Shown piece by piece: positions 22,901 to 36,600 of a stretch of DNA of 64,000 bases. Source of the DNA: Sarcocystis neurona (lineage: Eukaryota > Apicomplexa > Conoidasida > Eucoccidiorida > Sarcocystidae). The notes beneath the pieces are model-generated. The model saw only the letters and a list, made by a program, of their open reading frames with translations. It did not search any database and had not been told where the DNA came from. Every line of letters begins with the position of its first letter. Position 1 is the first letter of the stretch. A program made the position numbers and the translations under genes. Location: positions 1,688,379-1,752,378 of the forward strand of contig KL647299.1 of assembly GCA_000727475.1 (NCBI GenBank), in the 5' to 3' direction.

Positions 22901-24234
22901 CAGTAACACACAGCAATTATGCCCAGGTGATTCCTTCTTGGTTAAGTGGTTCTGTTAGGGCCTCTTGCTGCACTCAGGGTCGAAGAATGCGAAGAGGCGA
23001 TCTTTATATAGTAAAGAGGAGGGGAAGGAGGCAAAAGAAAACAAAAGCGGCCTGCCCCTAGGTTCTCAACATCGAATCCAGAGAAGGAGAAAGGAACTGT
23101 GTCACGGAAGAAAAAGATAAAACGGATACGGTAGGAGAGGAAAAGTGCCAGCTACATGTGGGTGAAGAAAGAAAAGGAAGAACAACTTTGCTTTCTCGCT
23201 TGGGGAGGAGAGAAAAACGGACGGAACGGCTGCAGGAAGTGAGATGCAGGGGCGCCAGGTAGGAAAGGTGCCTGATACGACGGGTAACACGAATAGGCAT
23301 TACGCCAAAAAACAGGAAGAAACCCCGGTCAACGGAAAGTAGAGAACGGTGAAATGGAGGAAATTTTGTGAAGGTGTCTGTGGAAAAAGAGACTATTCGA
23401 GGAGGAGCTACACGAACGATGAAGTCTGTCTCATTTCCACGGCGTTCCTGACTCCGTGGAAGTAAAGCACACAAACAAGTTGTAGTTACGAAGCGGCAAG
23501 GTGGAGAGAGCAAGTACGTCTGAACTGCGAAGGTCGCACGTCCAAGTTGTGAATATATGAAATGAGGATCGCAGCGGAAAAAGACTGGAACAGAAGATCG
23601 CAAAACGAGGCGTACACGGACTTGAGACCAAAGTTACGAAGAAACAATGGATAAATAGTCAGAAGCAACGGCGCAAAAGAGACTCCTAGGCACGGACAGG
23701 GTGAAATGGAGCACTATGAATGGGACCCTCCCAGGAAGCACAGTGGGAACTCGAAGCGAAGAGTTCGAAGAAAGGGAGCGGGGAGTATGTACCCCAGAAA
23801 ACTGAAATTGAGGTGCACCGCCCACGCCTGGAGCGCTTGAAGCGCATGAGGATGGAAAAAAACGCATGCCACACTTGAGCGAATTATAAACGTCTATGAA
23901 ATTAGAAGGTTCACGAGCTCGTGTGCATGCGCTGGCGGGCCAGCCCTCACTCGCCGGACCTCCGATCTGGGGGAGACACACATCACGCAGTCGTCAGTTT
24001 CGACGCTTGTACAGATGGGTGAACAGATACATATATATGGACGTAGATAGATACGTATATTTGTAGATACATACATATCTAGTAGTATATGCACATCTAT
24101 GTAATCGTGTGCGTGTATGTATAGATACAGATCTGTTTTTAATGTATTGATAGATTTCTATCGCTGTGTTTATATTAACGCGCATACTATTGGCACAAGA
24201 GCGTGGATAGCCGTAGGGATGCACACCTATTCTC

Positions 24235-24308
24235 GACCGTGCAAAGATGTACACACACATGTGTGTACATCGACCGTGCAAAGATGTCCACACACATGTG
24301 TGTACATA
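24235..24308. repeat. 37-bp tandem duplication with internal hairpin
   Basis: The unit CGACCGTGCAAAGATG followed by TMCACACACATGTGTGTACAT occurs twice back to back, with one mismatch (TACAC versus TCCAC). Each copy holds the self-complementary stretch TGTACACACACATGTGTGTACA or its near copy, so each can form its own small hairpin. Confidence 0.9.
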
Positions 24309-24317
24309 TAGGTAGGT

Positions 24318-24534
24318 CGTTTCCTTTGTATGTATACTGATGTGTGTATGTGACGTATTTGTATTTCTGTCGCGATCTACATACACGCGTATGCGTATTT
24401 GCTCGTTCGTGAAAAAGTGTATGCATACATGTATGTATGTATATATATCTATAATATGATTTCGTTTGTATGTGTACTTATGTATTGGTGTGACGTATTT
24501 GTATTTCTGGCGCGATGTACATACAGGCGTATAC
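24318..24534. repeat. Dispersed imperfect duplication (about 75 bp)
   Basis: The segment at about 24318-24392 recurs at about 24460-24535. Both contain TTTGTATGT, GTGACGTATTTGTATTTCTG and GCGAT(C/G)TACATACA(C/G)GCGTAT in the same order, with scattered mismatches. About 67 bp of unrelated microsatellite lies between the copies. Confidence 0.75.
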
Positions 24535-27500
24535 GATCTACCACATTCAAACGGGGTAGAATATAAACACTAGCCCAGATGTACGCTTACGCCTTACACA
24601 CAAACGAGGAAAAAAAAGGCATACACACAGGTACATGCGTACACATTAAATAGATGCGTGTATATATATATATATATATATATATCCCTCTAGGTACGTC
24701 AGTGTACCGGAGCGTGTGGAGGAGTTACCACGAGTCACGCGTAGACGTTGACAGGCGCCTAGATAAAGAAGTGATACAAGTTTTCACCTTGTGGTTGCAC
24801 GCCGCCGTCATCCACAATGGCGTTCACAGTTCTCTAGGAGCTTGGAAGCTGCTTTGCACACATGTTTTGCTGGAGCAGCACTCATCATTACGAAGGACGG
24901 GGGAACATCGGCATACATATATGTAGGTTTCACTGACAGGTGACCGGCCGATATCAATAGCAGATAGGATGAATCACATACAGCTCTTTCTTCTTTGTCC
25001 ACGTTATTAAATATATATGTTAATCGCCTAATGCGTGCAGCAGGTGTTCCCACGTGGATTCTGTCAGTACAAAGACGCAGATTTGCCTCAGGTTTCTGAC
25101 GCGCGTAAATCCTAGTGTACACATAAGCACCTTTTCTGTTTTCTTCGTAAATCCGAGTGTACGCGGAAGCAGCTTCTCTTTTTTCCTCCTCTATACGAAG
25201 CATCAGTGTACGCTCTCACGGTATCCAAGAGGATCCACAGCCGTTTCTGAACGCCCCTACATCGAGATGGACTTCAAAGCCTCAAATACATCAAACATGC
25301 GGTCCTCCGTACGCATTCCTCGCCATGACCTTGTACGTATTGACGTCGCATTGATGTACTCGCATGTAAACATACGTATATATACACACATACATTCTCG
25401 TATGTACACAAACAGAGACAGGTGGACACACACTTGTGGATACAATGTAGACACTGATACATAAAGAGGTAGTACGTTTGCACATGTCTAAGCACGCCCG
25501 TCTACATTCGTATACATATATATATATATATATCTCCAGATACATAATACATGTGTAAATACGCCCATACGTTACACACACGTGTGACTAGCCCTACCTG
25601 TACATCCAGGTACGTAGGGATTACGTGTTGGTGTATGGGCACATTGTATACATGAGTGGAAATCGATTTACAGGCTCACATCTTTTCCGTATACAGAGAC
25701 ACACTTGTACGTTCACGCTCTCTCATATATATATATACATACATACATTCCACGAAGTGCACTTACGAACAGGTCCACACCTCATGAACGTGCTCCCCAT
25801 GATCCACAGGACCACGAGTATTCTGGTACAACGTGAGTTACGCAACTGTGTAAGTTAAGCCTCAGACTCCCGTTTCATCATCAATCAGAGCTGCTTCGCA
25901 CAACATGGAAGAAGGGCAAAGAATTACACCGTTGAAGCAGAAGCCTTCCAGGTCCGTGAAGAGAATACTGGGACAAATATACTCGCTATTTCGTAGTTCT
26001 GAGGACACACAGGAAGGTAAATAGATGGACAAGTTGATGACGAATTCGACCTGGCACGCTTGGAGACGCAGACGCGTTCAGGTTCCTGGCTGTCGTTTTT
26101 TTAGAACATTGACACTACTTTAGTGTCAACGTCAGGTAATATATGCTGTATTACAGTGGACTCGAAGAGCTCTAAGGATGAACTAGGAACACGCGTGCTG
26201 GGTCCAGAGTACGAGCTGCTCTGTGCTGAACCGAATCAAGGCTGCCATTGTTAATATTTGAGCGTGACGATGTACGGCGGTTGCTTGCGGGCAACTAAGT
26301 AACAACTTCTGAATGCGACAAACTTCCCCAACGAATACAATCCCATTGGGTTGTTCAGAAAAGTTCCCTTCCCTAGTTTTGCCATCCCAGAACCCGTTGC
26401 TCGATGGATCCGACTTTGTCAGTTCCCCAGGATCTTTGAATGCAGTTCATCTTCTTTAACATTAGGTCTCTTTTCGGCGTTGTTAATTCACGCGGATTCG
26501 GGATGCAGATGTCTTGCCGCGTATCCTCGGATTTTCTTCTCTGCATGTTATTCCCCGTATCTCTCAAATACGTATTCCCCGAATATTCAATACTGCCCGG
26601 GTGGCACATGTGTCAAGTTCGTGAGCCGTGTCGTAACGAGTCGTACTCTGTTCCCAGTGATCAGTCGTCGACCTCAGTGTGCAGCACACCGTGTATGCAA
26701 CCGGTGGAAGTCTACTTACGCGTCGCAGTACAGCACAGATAGATACGTCAACGACTTCAAGGTGTTACACTGTGATGACCGAGCGTGTGAGAAGGAATGG
26801 GGGGAAAAGTGGGGAAAAGTGGTCGACGCATTGTAATACAACGACGAAGGAAGGGAAGGTTGGGCTACGTTTTGGCGAAACGGCATCGCTGGTAAACGTA
26901 CAGAAGGGTACAGAAGTCGCCGTTGTGTGTGCCCTTTCCTCCTACCCGTGGAGGCAGCCTGCTGGTGCTGGTGGCAGGGTTTCTGCCTGCAGCGCCGCTG
27001 ATTGTCCCCTCCCCATGGGAGTCGATGTGACTCTGCTCGTCCTTCTGTGCGAGGTAATAGAAGAAGAAGCGTTTTAACTTTATACAGTGAACTAACTCCA
27101 CGCGTTCTCACGTCTTTTCTCCCACGTATCTCCCGGTGTATGTACGCTACCGTACGTTGTTGACTGGCGACCTCGCCTCCACCGGCGTGGCAACACAGTC
27201 TCTTCCGTCGTCTTGTGATGTTTATTTCCCGTCGCAACTGCTTTCCGATTTATTCCTCCACTCACTCGGAGAGTGATTCTCGGTTGTCCTTCAACCGCTC
27301 GACTGGAAGGCTGTTCTTCTGACACTTTCCTGTCTTCTGTTGTCGTCAGATCCCTGCATCGTGACTTCGCGTATGGTGGTGGTACGGGCCGCCGAATCTG
27401 TACGCGTGCGCGTGCAATTTTTCTGCACACCTGTGTCTACGGAGCTTGACGCCACGTCTCTCCACTCGTTTCCGCTAAGTCCCTGTCTAAACATTTTCCT

Positions 27501-27639
27501 CCCCTTCTCAAGCTCCTCGTCCACACGTTCCTCGTAAATCGCATGCTGTGATCGTTCCTGTACTTAAGCCCTGAGAATACGCGTTCTTCCCTTGGCAGTC
27601 TACAGGTCTGTCGTATATTCAAGGTCTTGGCGCTTAATA

Positions 27640-30600
27640 ATGGGCAGGGGAAAAGGCAAGGGGAGCTTCGTCTCCCCGCGATACTACTTCGAGCTGGTGC
27701 CTTGGCTGCGGGTGTATTTGGTCGTTTCCGCTGTCCTTGAGCTTTTTGATCAGTACTTGAACTGGCGTGAGACGCGGCGGTGCCAGCGCGTGCTTGCCGC
27801 TGCTGCAACGGGGAAGCCTGTGTGTGATGACCGGTTGAAAAACTTTTGCTCGCAAGAAGACATGGTGAAAACCGCTCGCTACACTCGCGACCGCCTCCGC
27901 TTCCGCATGTTTACCTCTCTTTTCCAGACCACCTTGTCGCTGGTTGCTACGACATACTTCCTCGGGCCCTTCATCTGGCGCCTTTCTGGCCGTATACTCA
28001 GTGAAGCTGCCACCCACCCACTCTTCCCCGCTCCAGTCAACGAATACTCTCATTCGCTGCTCTACTTGGGACTTCAGTTCATCCTTAATGAAATCATTCA
28101 GACTCCCTTCCAACTCTACGGAGACTTCGTCATAGAAGAGAGACATGGATTCAATAAAAAGACGCTTGGCCTTTTTATTAAAGACAAGATCCTCGGATGC
28201 CTCATCACCACCGTTATCGGGTCTCCCATAGTGTGCGCTTGCATCTGGCTCGTCAAGTGGGGTGGCGACAGTTTCTATTTGTGGGTACGAAAGCAGCCTG
28301 TTGCTAAAGCTACTGTGTATATTTGTATGTCCGTATATATTGAGACAGAGGGCGAGTGAGGAGGCACTTTCAGCGTGTGGGGGAGAGAATGGCGAAACGG
28401 GGTAAGGCATATGCGCGTGCCGACAGCAAGGCATGTATACAAGTTTGACTATTTGGTTCCTCACAGAAGGTGTCTTTCCTTTTAGAATCACAATTAGGGT
28501 AGCGCATATATTTAGGCAGTAGCAGCACAAGGTTATATGGGAGAGCACACGCACAGAGATACAAACGCACTTCCCCTCCAGTACGTGAACGCGCACACGC
28601 GTGAAGTCTGGCAAACATTTCATTTTCTCGGCCTTCCACGTGACGTTAGCACGTTACGCCTCCGCTGTGCGCCAGCATCTCCGTAGGTGGCAGCCTTTTC
28701 ATTGAGCCAAACGCCATGTACAGGTATCTGTATAACGCATTGTCGTGCATACGTACAGAGGGATGTCTAGTATGGCAAACCGACAAAAAGCAGTACAAGA
28801 CCGCCGACTACACCCGTGCATTTAGAAACGTATGACAGGAGTGTTTTGAGCACTCTCTTTCTCGAAGGAATAAATGTATACACCTGCGCGGTAGCGCTGA
28901 CGGTCTTCTTGTTGGTCCGCCGCCATCTTTGAGCAGGTTTTGTTTCTTCCATTGCATACATTGGTGCTGCGATTGCCGGAGGTGTCGTGTTCGATTGCTG
29001 TGGCCGTGGCCTGTGCACTAGCTAATGCTGCTGCTGCCGCCCATTTCCTGTTGCTGGTGCTGTCTACTGCTCCTGCTACTGTTGTCCACTGATTGTGGTT
29101 CCCGTTGGCGGTCCTGCTGCTGCTGAACCTCCTGCTGCTCCTCCTCCTGCCTCCTCCGGAACCGCATCCTCGCAGGGCGTGAGACTGGTGCTGCGGGTGT
29201 GAGAGATAGGACGCTGCGGGTGTACCCGCGCCGCCGGTCCTGCGTGGCCAGGTGTACCGCTCCTGCTGCTTCAAACGTCGGGCTGCTGATGTACTGCATC
29301 GTGTCTACTGCTGCAACGGATGCTACTGCAATGGTGTTCGAGTGGTGCTGGCGATGCTGCTTCAGCTCTCGGCAGCGACAATAGTGTGTTACCGTTTTTG
29401 GTGCAAGGTGTCTCCTCGACTGGTGCTGCAACTACTGCGAAGCGATGTTACCCTTGTGCTGCTGCTGCTGCTGAAAGAGATATACGCCTTGCGGCTACGT
29501 TGGAAGATGTGCTGCTGCTGCTGTTGCAGTTGTGGGGGTTTTCGGTGGTGGTGACGGTGGTGCTGATGGCAATTTACCCGAACGTTATCGCGCCGCTTTT
29601 TAATAAATTCGAGCCTCTAAAAGATGAAGAACTCCGCAAAGATATTGAAAGCCTTGTAAGTGAAGACAACAGCACTGTAGCTGCACCGACAGCAACACGG
29701 CAACGGCAGCTGCAACACCAGCAGCAGAGGTTGCAGTGGGTGCGGAGACCGGGCAGCAGGTACACGTGAACAGCAAATAAGTGCCAGCAGCAGGAGTCGT
29801 CAACAAGAGCCAGAGCAGTAGGAGTCGAGCGGCAGCAGCCGCAGCAACAACACGGGAGAGCACACAGCAGCGACAGCAGGGTAGAACGAAGAGCAGCACC
29901 GAGTGTTGGTAGTGGTGAGCGAGGGCTGTGAAGGTGCAAACGCAGGTGAACAGCAGCAGCAATAGCAGGTGAGTGGAGGCAGCAGCGGCAGTGTCGAGAA
30001 GCAGCAGGTATCACCAACGAGCAGGGACAGCAGTCAAGATGCGGCAGGAGCAGCGGAGAAGCAGTCAGCACCAGAAGCGTCAGTCAGTCAGCAACAGCAA
30101 TAAATGGTGAACACCAGGAGTCGCAGTCGCACAGCAAGTGCAACGCAGCAGGTGAGCAGAAACGATACTCCTAAGAGCAGCAATACCGGCGGGGGCAGGC
30201 TCACACGGCAGTGGAGAAACGGCTGCAGGCGGACAACAGCAGCGGAGCAGCAGCAGAGGGGCGGCGACAGCAGCAGAAAACAGTAGCACAGCAACAGCAG
30301 CGGGGGACACAAGCACGAAGATAAGAAGAGGAAACAGCGTGAGAAATCTGCATTCGGCAGAAACAAGTGGCGATGATTTATATGTATATATATAGAGAGA
30401 GAGACACAGAAAGAATTTATATATACTGTGGAGTTCTGTAGGCAGGAGATTCGGTGTGATGTCTTTTAATAGACTACATGTAAAATTCGGAAATAGTTTG
30501 TGGGAAAATAGGAAAAATCGAATTTACTGCGGTTGCACTCGGACGACTTCTCTTAGAGCAGAGGGACAGGAAGGAGGATTGCACGTTGATCGGTTTTATT

Positions 30601-33600
30601 TCTACGGACTGTGTGTGACCGGCGAACAAGTAGTTCCTAGGAAAGGCGGGGAATTTCATAACTCACGTTGTACATACGTAATACCTACATATAAATGACT
30701 CCTAAAATCCCGAGCGTCGTGTACGATATATGTAGAGGGAGAATAGGTAGAAAGCCACGCACACAAACACACTCATGACATAAGGGTGTGTATGTGGACG
30801 ACAATATATTTAATGAACGCATATATGTGTATGCGTAAGGTAGTTCGTAATTATACGCCGAGGAGAGGGTGACGGAGGTAAAGGACAGTTAAAAGTACAA
30901 CGGTACAGATTTGGAGCAGGGTAGTTAGGATGTGTGTGTGAAGCAGATAGGTGAAGGAATCACAAGGGCGAAGGGAGCGCTGAGTAGAACTTTGCAGAGA
31001 CATGCGTTAGGTGCAGCAGCAGGACTGTGAAGGGATGGTTTTACAGCAGCAGCAGCACGGGCTGAAGGACAATAGAAGAGCCACGGCACCGACGTGAGCT
31101 CGCGGGGTGAAGCACCAGCTAAGCGTCAGAAGCAACATAGACGCAACAGCAGAACTGCACAAGCGGCAGCGCTAGAGACAGAGTAGAGCCACGTAGAAGC
31201 GGCAGCAAAGGGAGCACAGCAACAGAAGCAGACACGAGCAGCAGGAGCAGCAAAAGCGGCGGAGTACGCGAGGAAGGGCACCCGCAGGACCAGAGTAGCA
31301 AAACAGCAGCCACATGGTGTGTGCGCAGGAGCAGCAGCAGAAGACGATGGGGAAGAGAGGGAAGAGACATTTGGCGAGACACAGGCGTCGGAGAGATGCA
31401 TGAGAAAAGTGATGAAGAACACCGGTGGGTAGTCGGTTGCACCGACACCAGAAGCAACAGCAGCAGCGGTAGCAGAAGCTGCGAGGGAAGAGGCGCGGTA
31501 GCGAGTAAACTGCGCAGCAGCAGCAGCAGTAGACAGCGATGTCGCGAAGCCTGCAGCGGCAGCAGCAGCTGTACGGAGGGAAGCCGGTGTGCGTTACCCA
31601 CTGCAGGAGGAGCAGCAGAAAGCCACTACTCGTAGGCATAGCAGAATTTTAGGACAGCCGGCCACTCGGCGCGCAAGAAGAATAAGAAGGAAAAAGTAGT
31701 TTTCCGGCTGGGGGTCTCTTTTTCTGCAGAGACGGATGTGCCTCGTGCCTTCCTTTCTGAGCAGGCCAAGCAACTGAGCTTCCCGCTGGGAAAACTTTAC
31801 CAGATGGACGGATCGAAGAGGTCGAGCCACAGCACAGCGTATTTCTACGGCTTTTGGTGGTCGAAGCAAATCGTCTTCTATGATACGCTGCTGCATCTCC
31901 CTCGCAGACAGATACTTGCCGTCCTCAGTAAGTCCACCACACTGCCGCTGCTGCTGCTGCTGCAGCACGTTCTCTGTGTCCTCGTGCTGCAACTTCTGCA
32001 TCTGCTGCTGCCTGGAGTCTTCCCCGCGCAATCTTTGTATTGCTGCTGATGGGCTGCTTCTGCTGGTTGCGCGTCGGCTATCGCTGCTGCCGGGTGTATG
32101 CGCGAGGAGAAAATAGCGGGTCACTGCCGGGTAGAAAAGGCAGGGCAGAAAAGACAGACGTCAGCTGCGCCTGCTGTCTCTGAGAGGTTACGGCGTCTCT
32201 AAGTACCCACCCCCACGCGTTGTAATGACAACGTGTACGACGATCTCAGCATCTGCAATAGTAAGTACAGAGAGGAAAAAAGGGAAAAGAACATGTATAA
32301 ACGTATACGTACCTGTGAGGGGAAAAAAGTGGTATGCGTATATATATATATGGATAGATAGATAGAGAGAGAGAGATGTACGTAGACAGGGGTGTGCGCG
32401 TACATATCTGCAAAGAGCCACGGATTCACAAACGTACGTGTGTGCGCATATGTCTGGGGAATTGAACACGTACGTTTGTATATATATATAAATGAATATG
32501 AGCGTACGTACAGAAATATGTATACACGTACTATTTATATAAAAATGTACAATATATATGTATATGTGTATGTATATGTGGATTGACACATGTATATAGA
32601 TAGGTACCCATGCACGTATGTATATATGTATGTATAAATATATATAGGGACACATGCATAGAGAAGGGTCTACAGATACAGATGCATATGCAGAAAGAGT
32701 GCAACTGCTGTCTTGGGAGTGTACCGACGTCTACACATACGTGGAGCAGAGACGCGCTTGTAGGGAAAACGCGGGTACTGGTGGCGCTTTGTTTTGAGCT
32801 GCTCGGAGCCTTCGTCAGACAGCAGCTGCTGCAGGCGTAGACGCAGTCGAAGGAGGGGACGTGCAAGCTGGTGACATTTCACCGGAGCAGACAGGATAGT
32901 GCAGCGGCTATACCGTAAATTCAACTGGGCAACGGCGATATCTGCAACTTTTCTGCAATGGCAATATCTGCAACTTTTCTGCAGTGACAATATCTGCAAC
33001 TTTTTTACATACCATGTGCAAGTAGAAAAGACGACTAACTTCTCGGCTGGCGTCCCTGCATGTAGAGAAAGTGAAACTTAATGCCGGTGCCAGCGCGGGG
33101 GTGTACGGGAGAAGCACCGCGGCTAATGGCGGAACGCAGAGATTTACCAGGAGGTGTTGTAGAAGTTGACGCCTGCTGCTCCCGTGTGTACAGGGTAGAA
33201 AGAGTCGTAAAGAGCGCCACCTGAGGTTCATACGTGTATAGACGTATATGTGTAGAAATTTGCGAGATGTTCGCATGTACACATATATGTGTATAAGTTT
33301 GTCAGGGGCTCTGTCAGTAGTTTTTGGTGTATGTACGACGATGGGACGGTGTGAAGAGTCGCCCCTGAGATGTTGGCAAAGAGTTGCCACATAGACAGCA
33401 TGCAGGTCTTCTCCTGAAATAGCGGCGGAACGGGGATTTGATGTGACAGGGAAACGCGCGGGGTTCAGTTTTTCACCTAGTGTACACATTCTTTCCTGCA
33501 CACGTATAAATGTATACATATACATCTATATATGTGTGTACGTGTGCGCGTGAACTAGGTATTACGTATTCACTGTCGTATATTAATTCAGTCCTTCCTA

Positions 33601-36600
33601 ACCATACTACAGCCCCGTTCATTCTGTTGTACGCTGGCATTCTGATGTGGGTAGTGAGAAACGCCAGTGGGCGGCGTGCGGGGAGGATGTCGGGCAGCAG
33701 ACCCGCGCCGAAACCGCTGCAGCACAAGGTGTCTGGACCCTCCGTATACCGAAGAACAGCGCCCCTGTGCACTCCGCAGCGGAGTGCAGGACCCCTGCAG
33801 CGGGGCAGAAACGACGACGGGAACAGCTGGAATCTCCTTGCAAATAGCGTTGCTGTTTTTACGTGTGATGAGCAGGCACACCGAAGAACACGTCGTGAGC
33901 TCCACTTGTAGATGTGGGCATTTCCTTGTATGTATTCATACGGTGTATATATATGTGTTTCTGTCTCTCTACATACATAAAATGTGTGGTGTGATGGGGC
34001 ATTGTTTCTACGGCTCGTATTCGTCCGCCTCGGAGGCGCACGCGTCACTGCTTTCCCTCTCTGTAAATTCGCTTGCACGTGTGTCCATTCTCGCTCCACG
34101 CGCGTGTCCGTACTTGCGTGCCTGTAAAGCTGAAAACGCGTATTTACTGTTCACATACACGTATATGTGACTGTAGAATATATACGGCCGCACGGGCGTC
34201 GTTCGTAGGTCGATGTGCTTCCACATGACTGCATGCGCAGATGTTGTGTGGCGGGTGTGCTGCGCCGGTGCTCTGCAGGCCATGAGATGGGCCACTGGAA
34301 GTTGAACCACGTGTTGAAAGTCATGACAGTTTCGTTCCTCCAGCTGTTCTTCGTTTTCTATCTTTTTGCTCTGGTGATGCGGAGCGACCAGCTGTTCAAC
34401 GAGTTCGGGTACACAGACACCCGCGCCTCCATCGTCGGTCTCAAGCTCTTCAGCAACATCTTCGTTCCCGTAAGAAAAATCTCATTTATTCGTATGGGAG
34501 AGACGTACAGGGAATGTGCACATGCAGACAAAAAAAAGATAGGCACGTGTCAAAGTATATACGTGTATTTACTTCTGTGCTCGTATGTCAACCTTGTGTC
34601 TGTAAGATGGTGTCTGTATGTATGTGTGTGTGTGTGTGCCCACACATATACATATGTATATACGTGTACAGAGAACATGCAGATTTCTGAATGTCAAACT
34701 CTCTCTATAATCATAAATATGCAATTAGATGTGTGAAGGAAAATGCTGGAAGGATGAGTGTTCGAATTTTCTACGTGCGCACGCGTTGTTATCTGTATGG
34801 ATACGTCGTCCTTTACATACCTCGTGGAGGTCCAGTAGTTAAACTTCGTGTACACCTTCATTCGTATGTAGTCGTTAGTAATTGCGTAGTAAAACTATTT
34901 CTAGACGAACGCGTATTTGCATGCGGGGGCTTCTTACGGCTGCCAGATTTGCCTCTGTTGTAAGTCGCCCCATACAAACGTCTGGGACTTTCTTCTCCCC
35001 GAAGGTCGCGTCACAAGTGAAACATAGTGAACAAGAAGCGTATCATTAGCTGTCGATCCCTACGCTTCACACACACGTGCGCGCAGATATTCGAGGAGAG
35101 TTTTCATATGTGTGCGTGTGTGTGTGTGTGTGTATGTGTGTGTGTGTGTGTGCGTATGTGTCTGTGCATATATATATATATATGCCCAACTTCTTACTTA
35201 TATTGAGTATATACATATATATATATATGTATATATGCGTGCACCTCCTTCTATGCACTCGTATACATATAGTCGTATCCTCCTACGTGTGTAGATGACA
35301 CCTGTTGCGTCTGACTCCCGCAAGCATGATAGCGTGTGTGCCTCCCGCAGTATGTCGGAGGCATACCTGCCTATGCGTCTATTTGATTGTGATATACACA
35401 CCCCTATACACATGTGTGTCTCTGTGCCTGTCTCTACGTATGTGTGTACCCGTGCCGGTGTGGGTAATACTGAGGTGGTCTTATCTGCGTGGGCGTGCTG
35501 AGTCGCTGTGACTGCTGCCACAAAGAACAGAGATGTGTGCGTTACACACCCCTGCTGCTACGGATTTGACAGAAAGCCACTATATATGCAGTCCCTGTTA
35601 CGTGGAAGATACCAACATTTTCTTCACATCTGCAGCAATCTCCACACAAATTTGCTCTACGCATTCTTTCACGTACTCACTGTACAGTACGTCGTCAGAC
35701 GTGTATTTGCGTCTCATATGTGTACACGCTTGTGATGTAAAATCACACATATACATATATGTATATATATATATATATATGTATGTATGTACTTGCGTTT
35801 GATGTGTGTATGTATGTGAAAATAGGCGTAAGATATCCTATAAAGTGCATATGAATACATATATGTAAATGTATATACACATGTGGATATGTCTTCTGGG
35901 GGTGTTGGGTGCTATGTCTGCTATACCAGGTGAACGCACTTGTGTCACTTCTGATGACCGTGTGGTCGCGGCATAATGAATATGAAGCAGATGCTTTTGC
36001 TGTGCGTCTCGGCTACGGCGAAGATTTGGAAACAGCGCTGCTGGCAGTTCACGTTGAAAACAAAGCCGATCCGGACCCCGACCGCTGGTGAGGCCCGACT
36101 CTTCGGGAGACTTCTTTTTGCTTAACTCGAAGTCCCGGTTCCACTGCTTCTGGTGGTATGCTCCTGCTGCTGTGGTCCTTGCTTTCTGCTGCTGCTGCTG
36201 CCGATGGATCTGTTGCTCCCGCTGCTGCGGAGGACTTTGCTGCCCCTTGTGCTGTTGCTGCGGCTGCTGGTGGATATGGGTCAACTGCCTTAGCTGCTGC
36301 TGTTGCTGCGGTTGGCTTCTGCCTTCCTCGCAGCTGGTTTCTGCCTTTCCTTTGCAGTAGAGAACTGCACCACTCTGCTCCTGCTGCAGGTGCTGCCTTG
36401 GGAACGGGTGTTCTCTCTGTTAAAGAAGTTTTTCAAAATTGAAAACGTTGCAAACCCCGCGTGTACCATCTACGCATATGGCAGTAACACAGCGACTGTC
36501 CCCCAGGAGTAACAAGAGTATCTGTCACTCTCGTTAATCGCTCGAAAGGCCTGCTTTCTGCGATGCTCTACACCGAAGTGTAGGCGCCCCTCTTTTCGTT

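Larger units (their letters stand above)
22901..27639. other. Spacer upstream of STE24, no confident gene
   Basis: 22900-23890 is purine-rich on the plus strand and open on the minus strand for up to about 180 codons, but lacks a start and any recognisable domain. 23990-25860 is microsatellite DNA with two duplications listed separately. 26350-26836 has a 161-codon plus frame without an ATG or known motif. 27080-27639 is the upstream region of STE24; I recognise no promoter element in it. Confidence 0.5.

Noticed and set aside
22901..23981. Minus-strand frames of up to 181 codons in purine-rich DNA, considered as a retroelement remnant
   Set aside because: No reverse transcriptase, integrase or protease motif and no terminal repeats were seen; openness fits the strand bias in purines.
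26351..26836. 161-codon plus frame with several cysteines
   Set aside because: No ATG start at its 5' end, no domain, and another frame of the same DNA is equally open.
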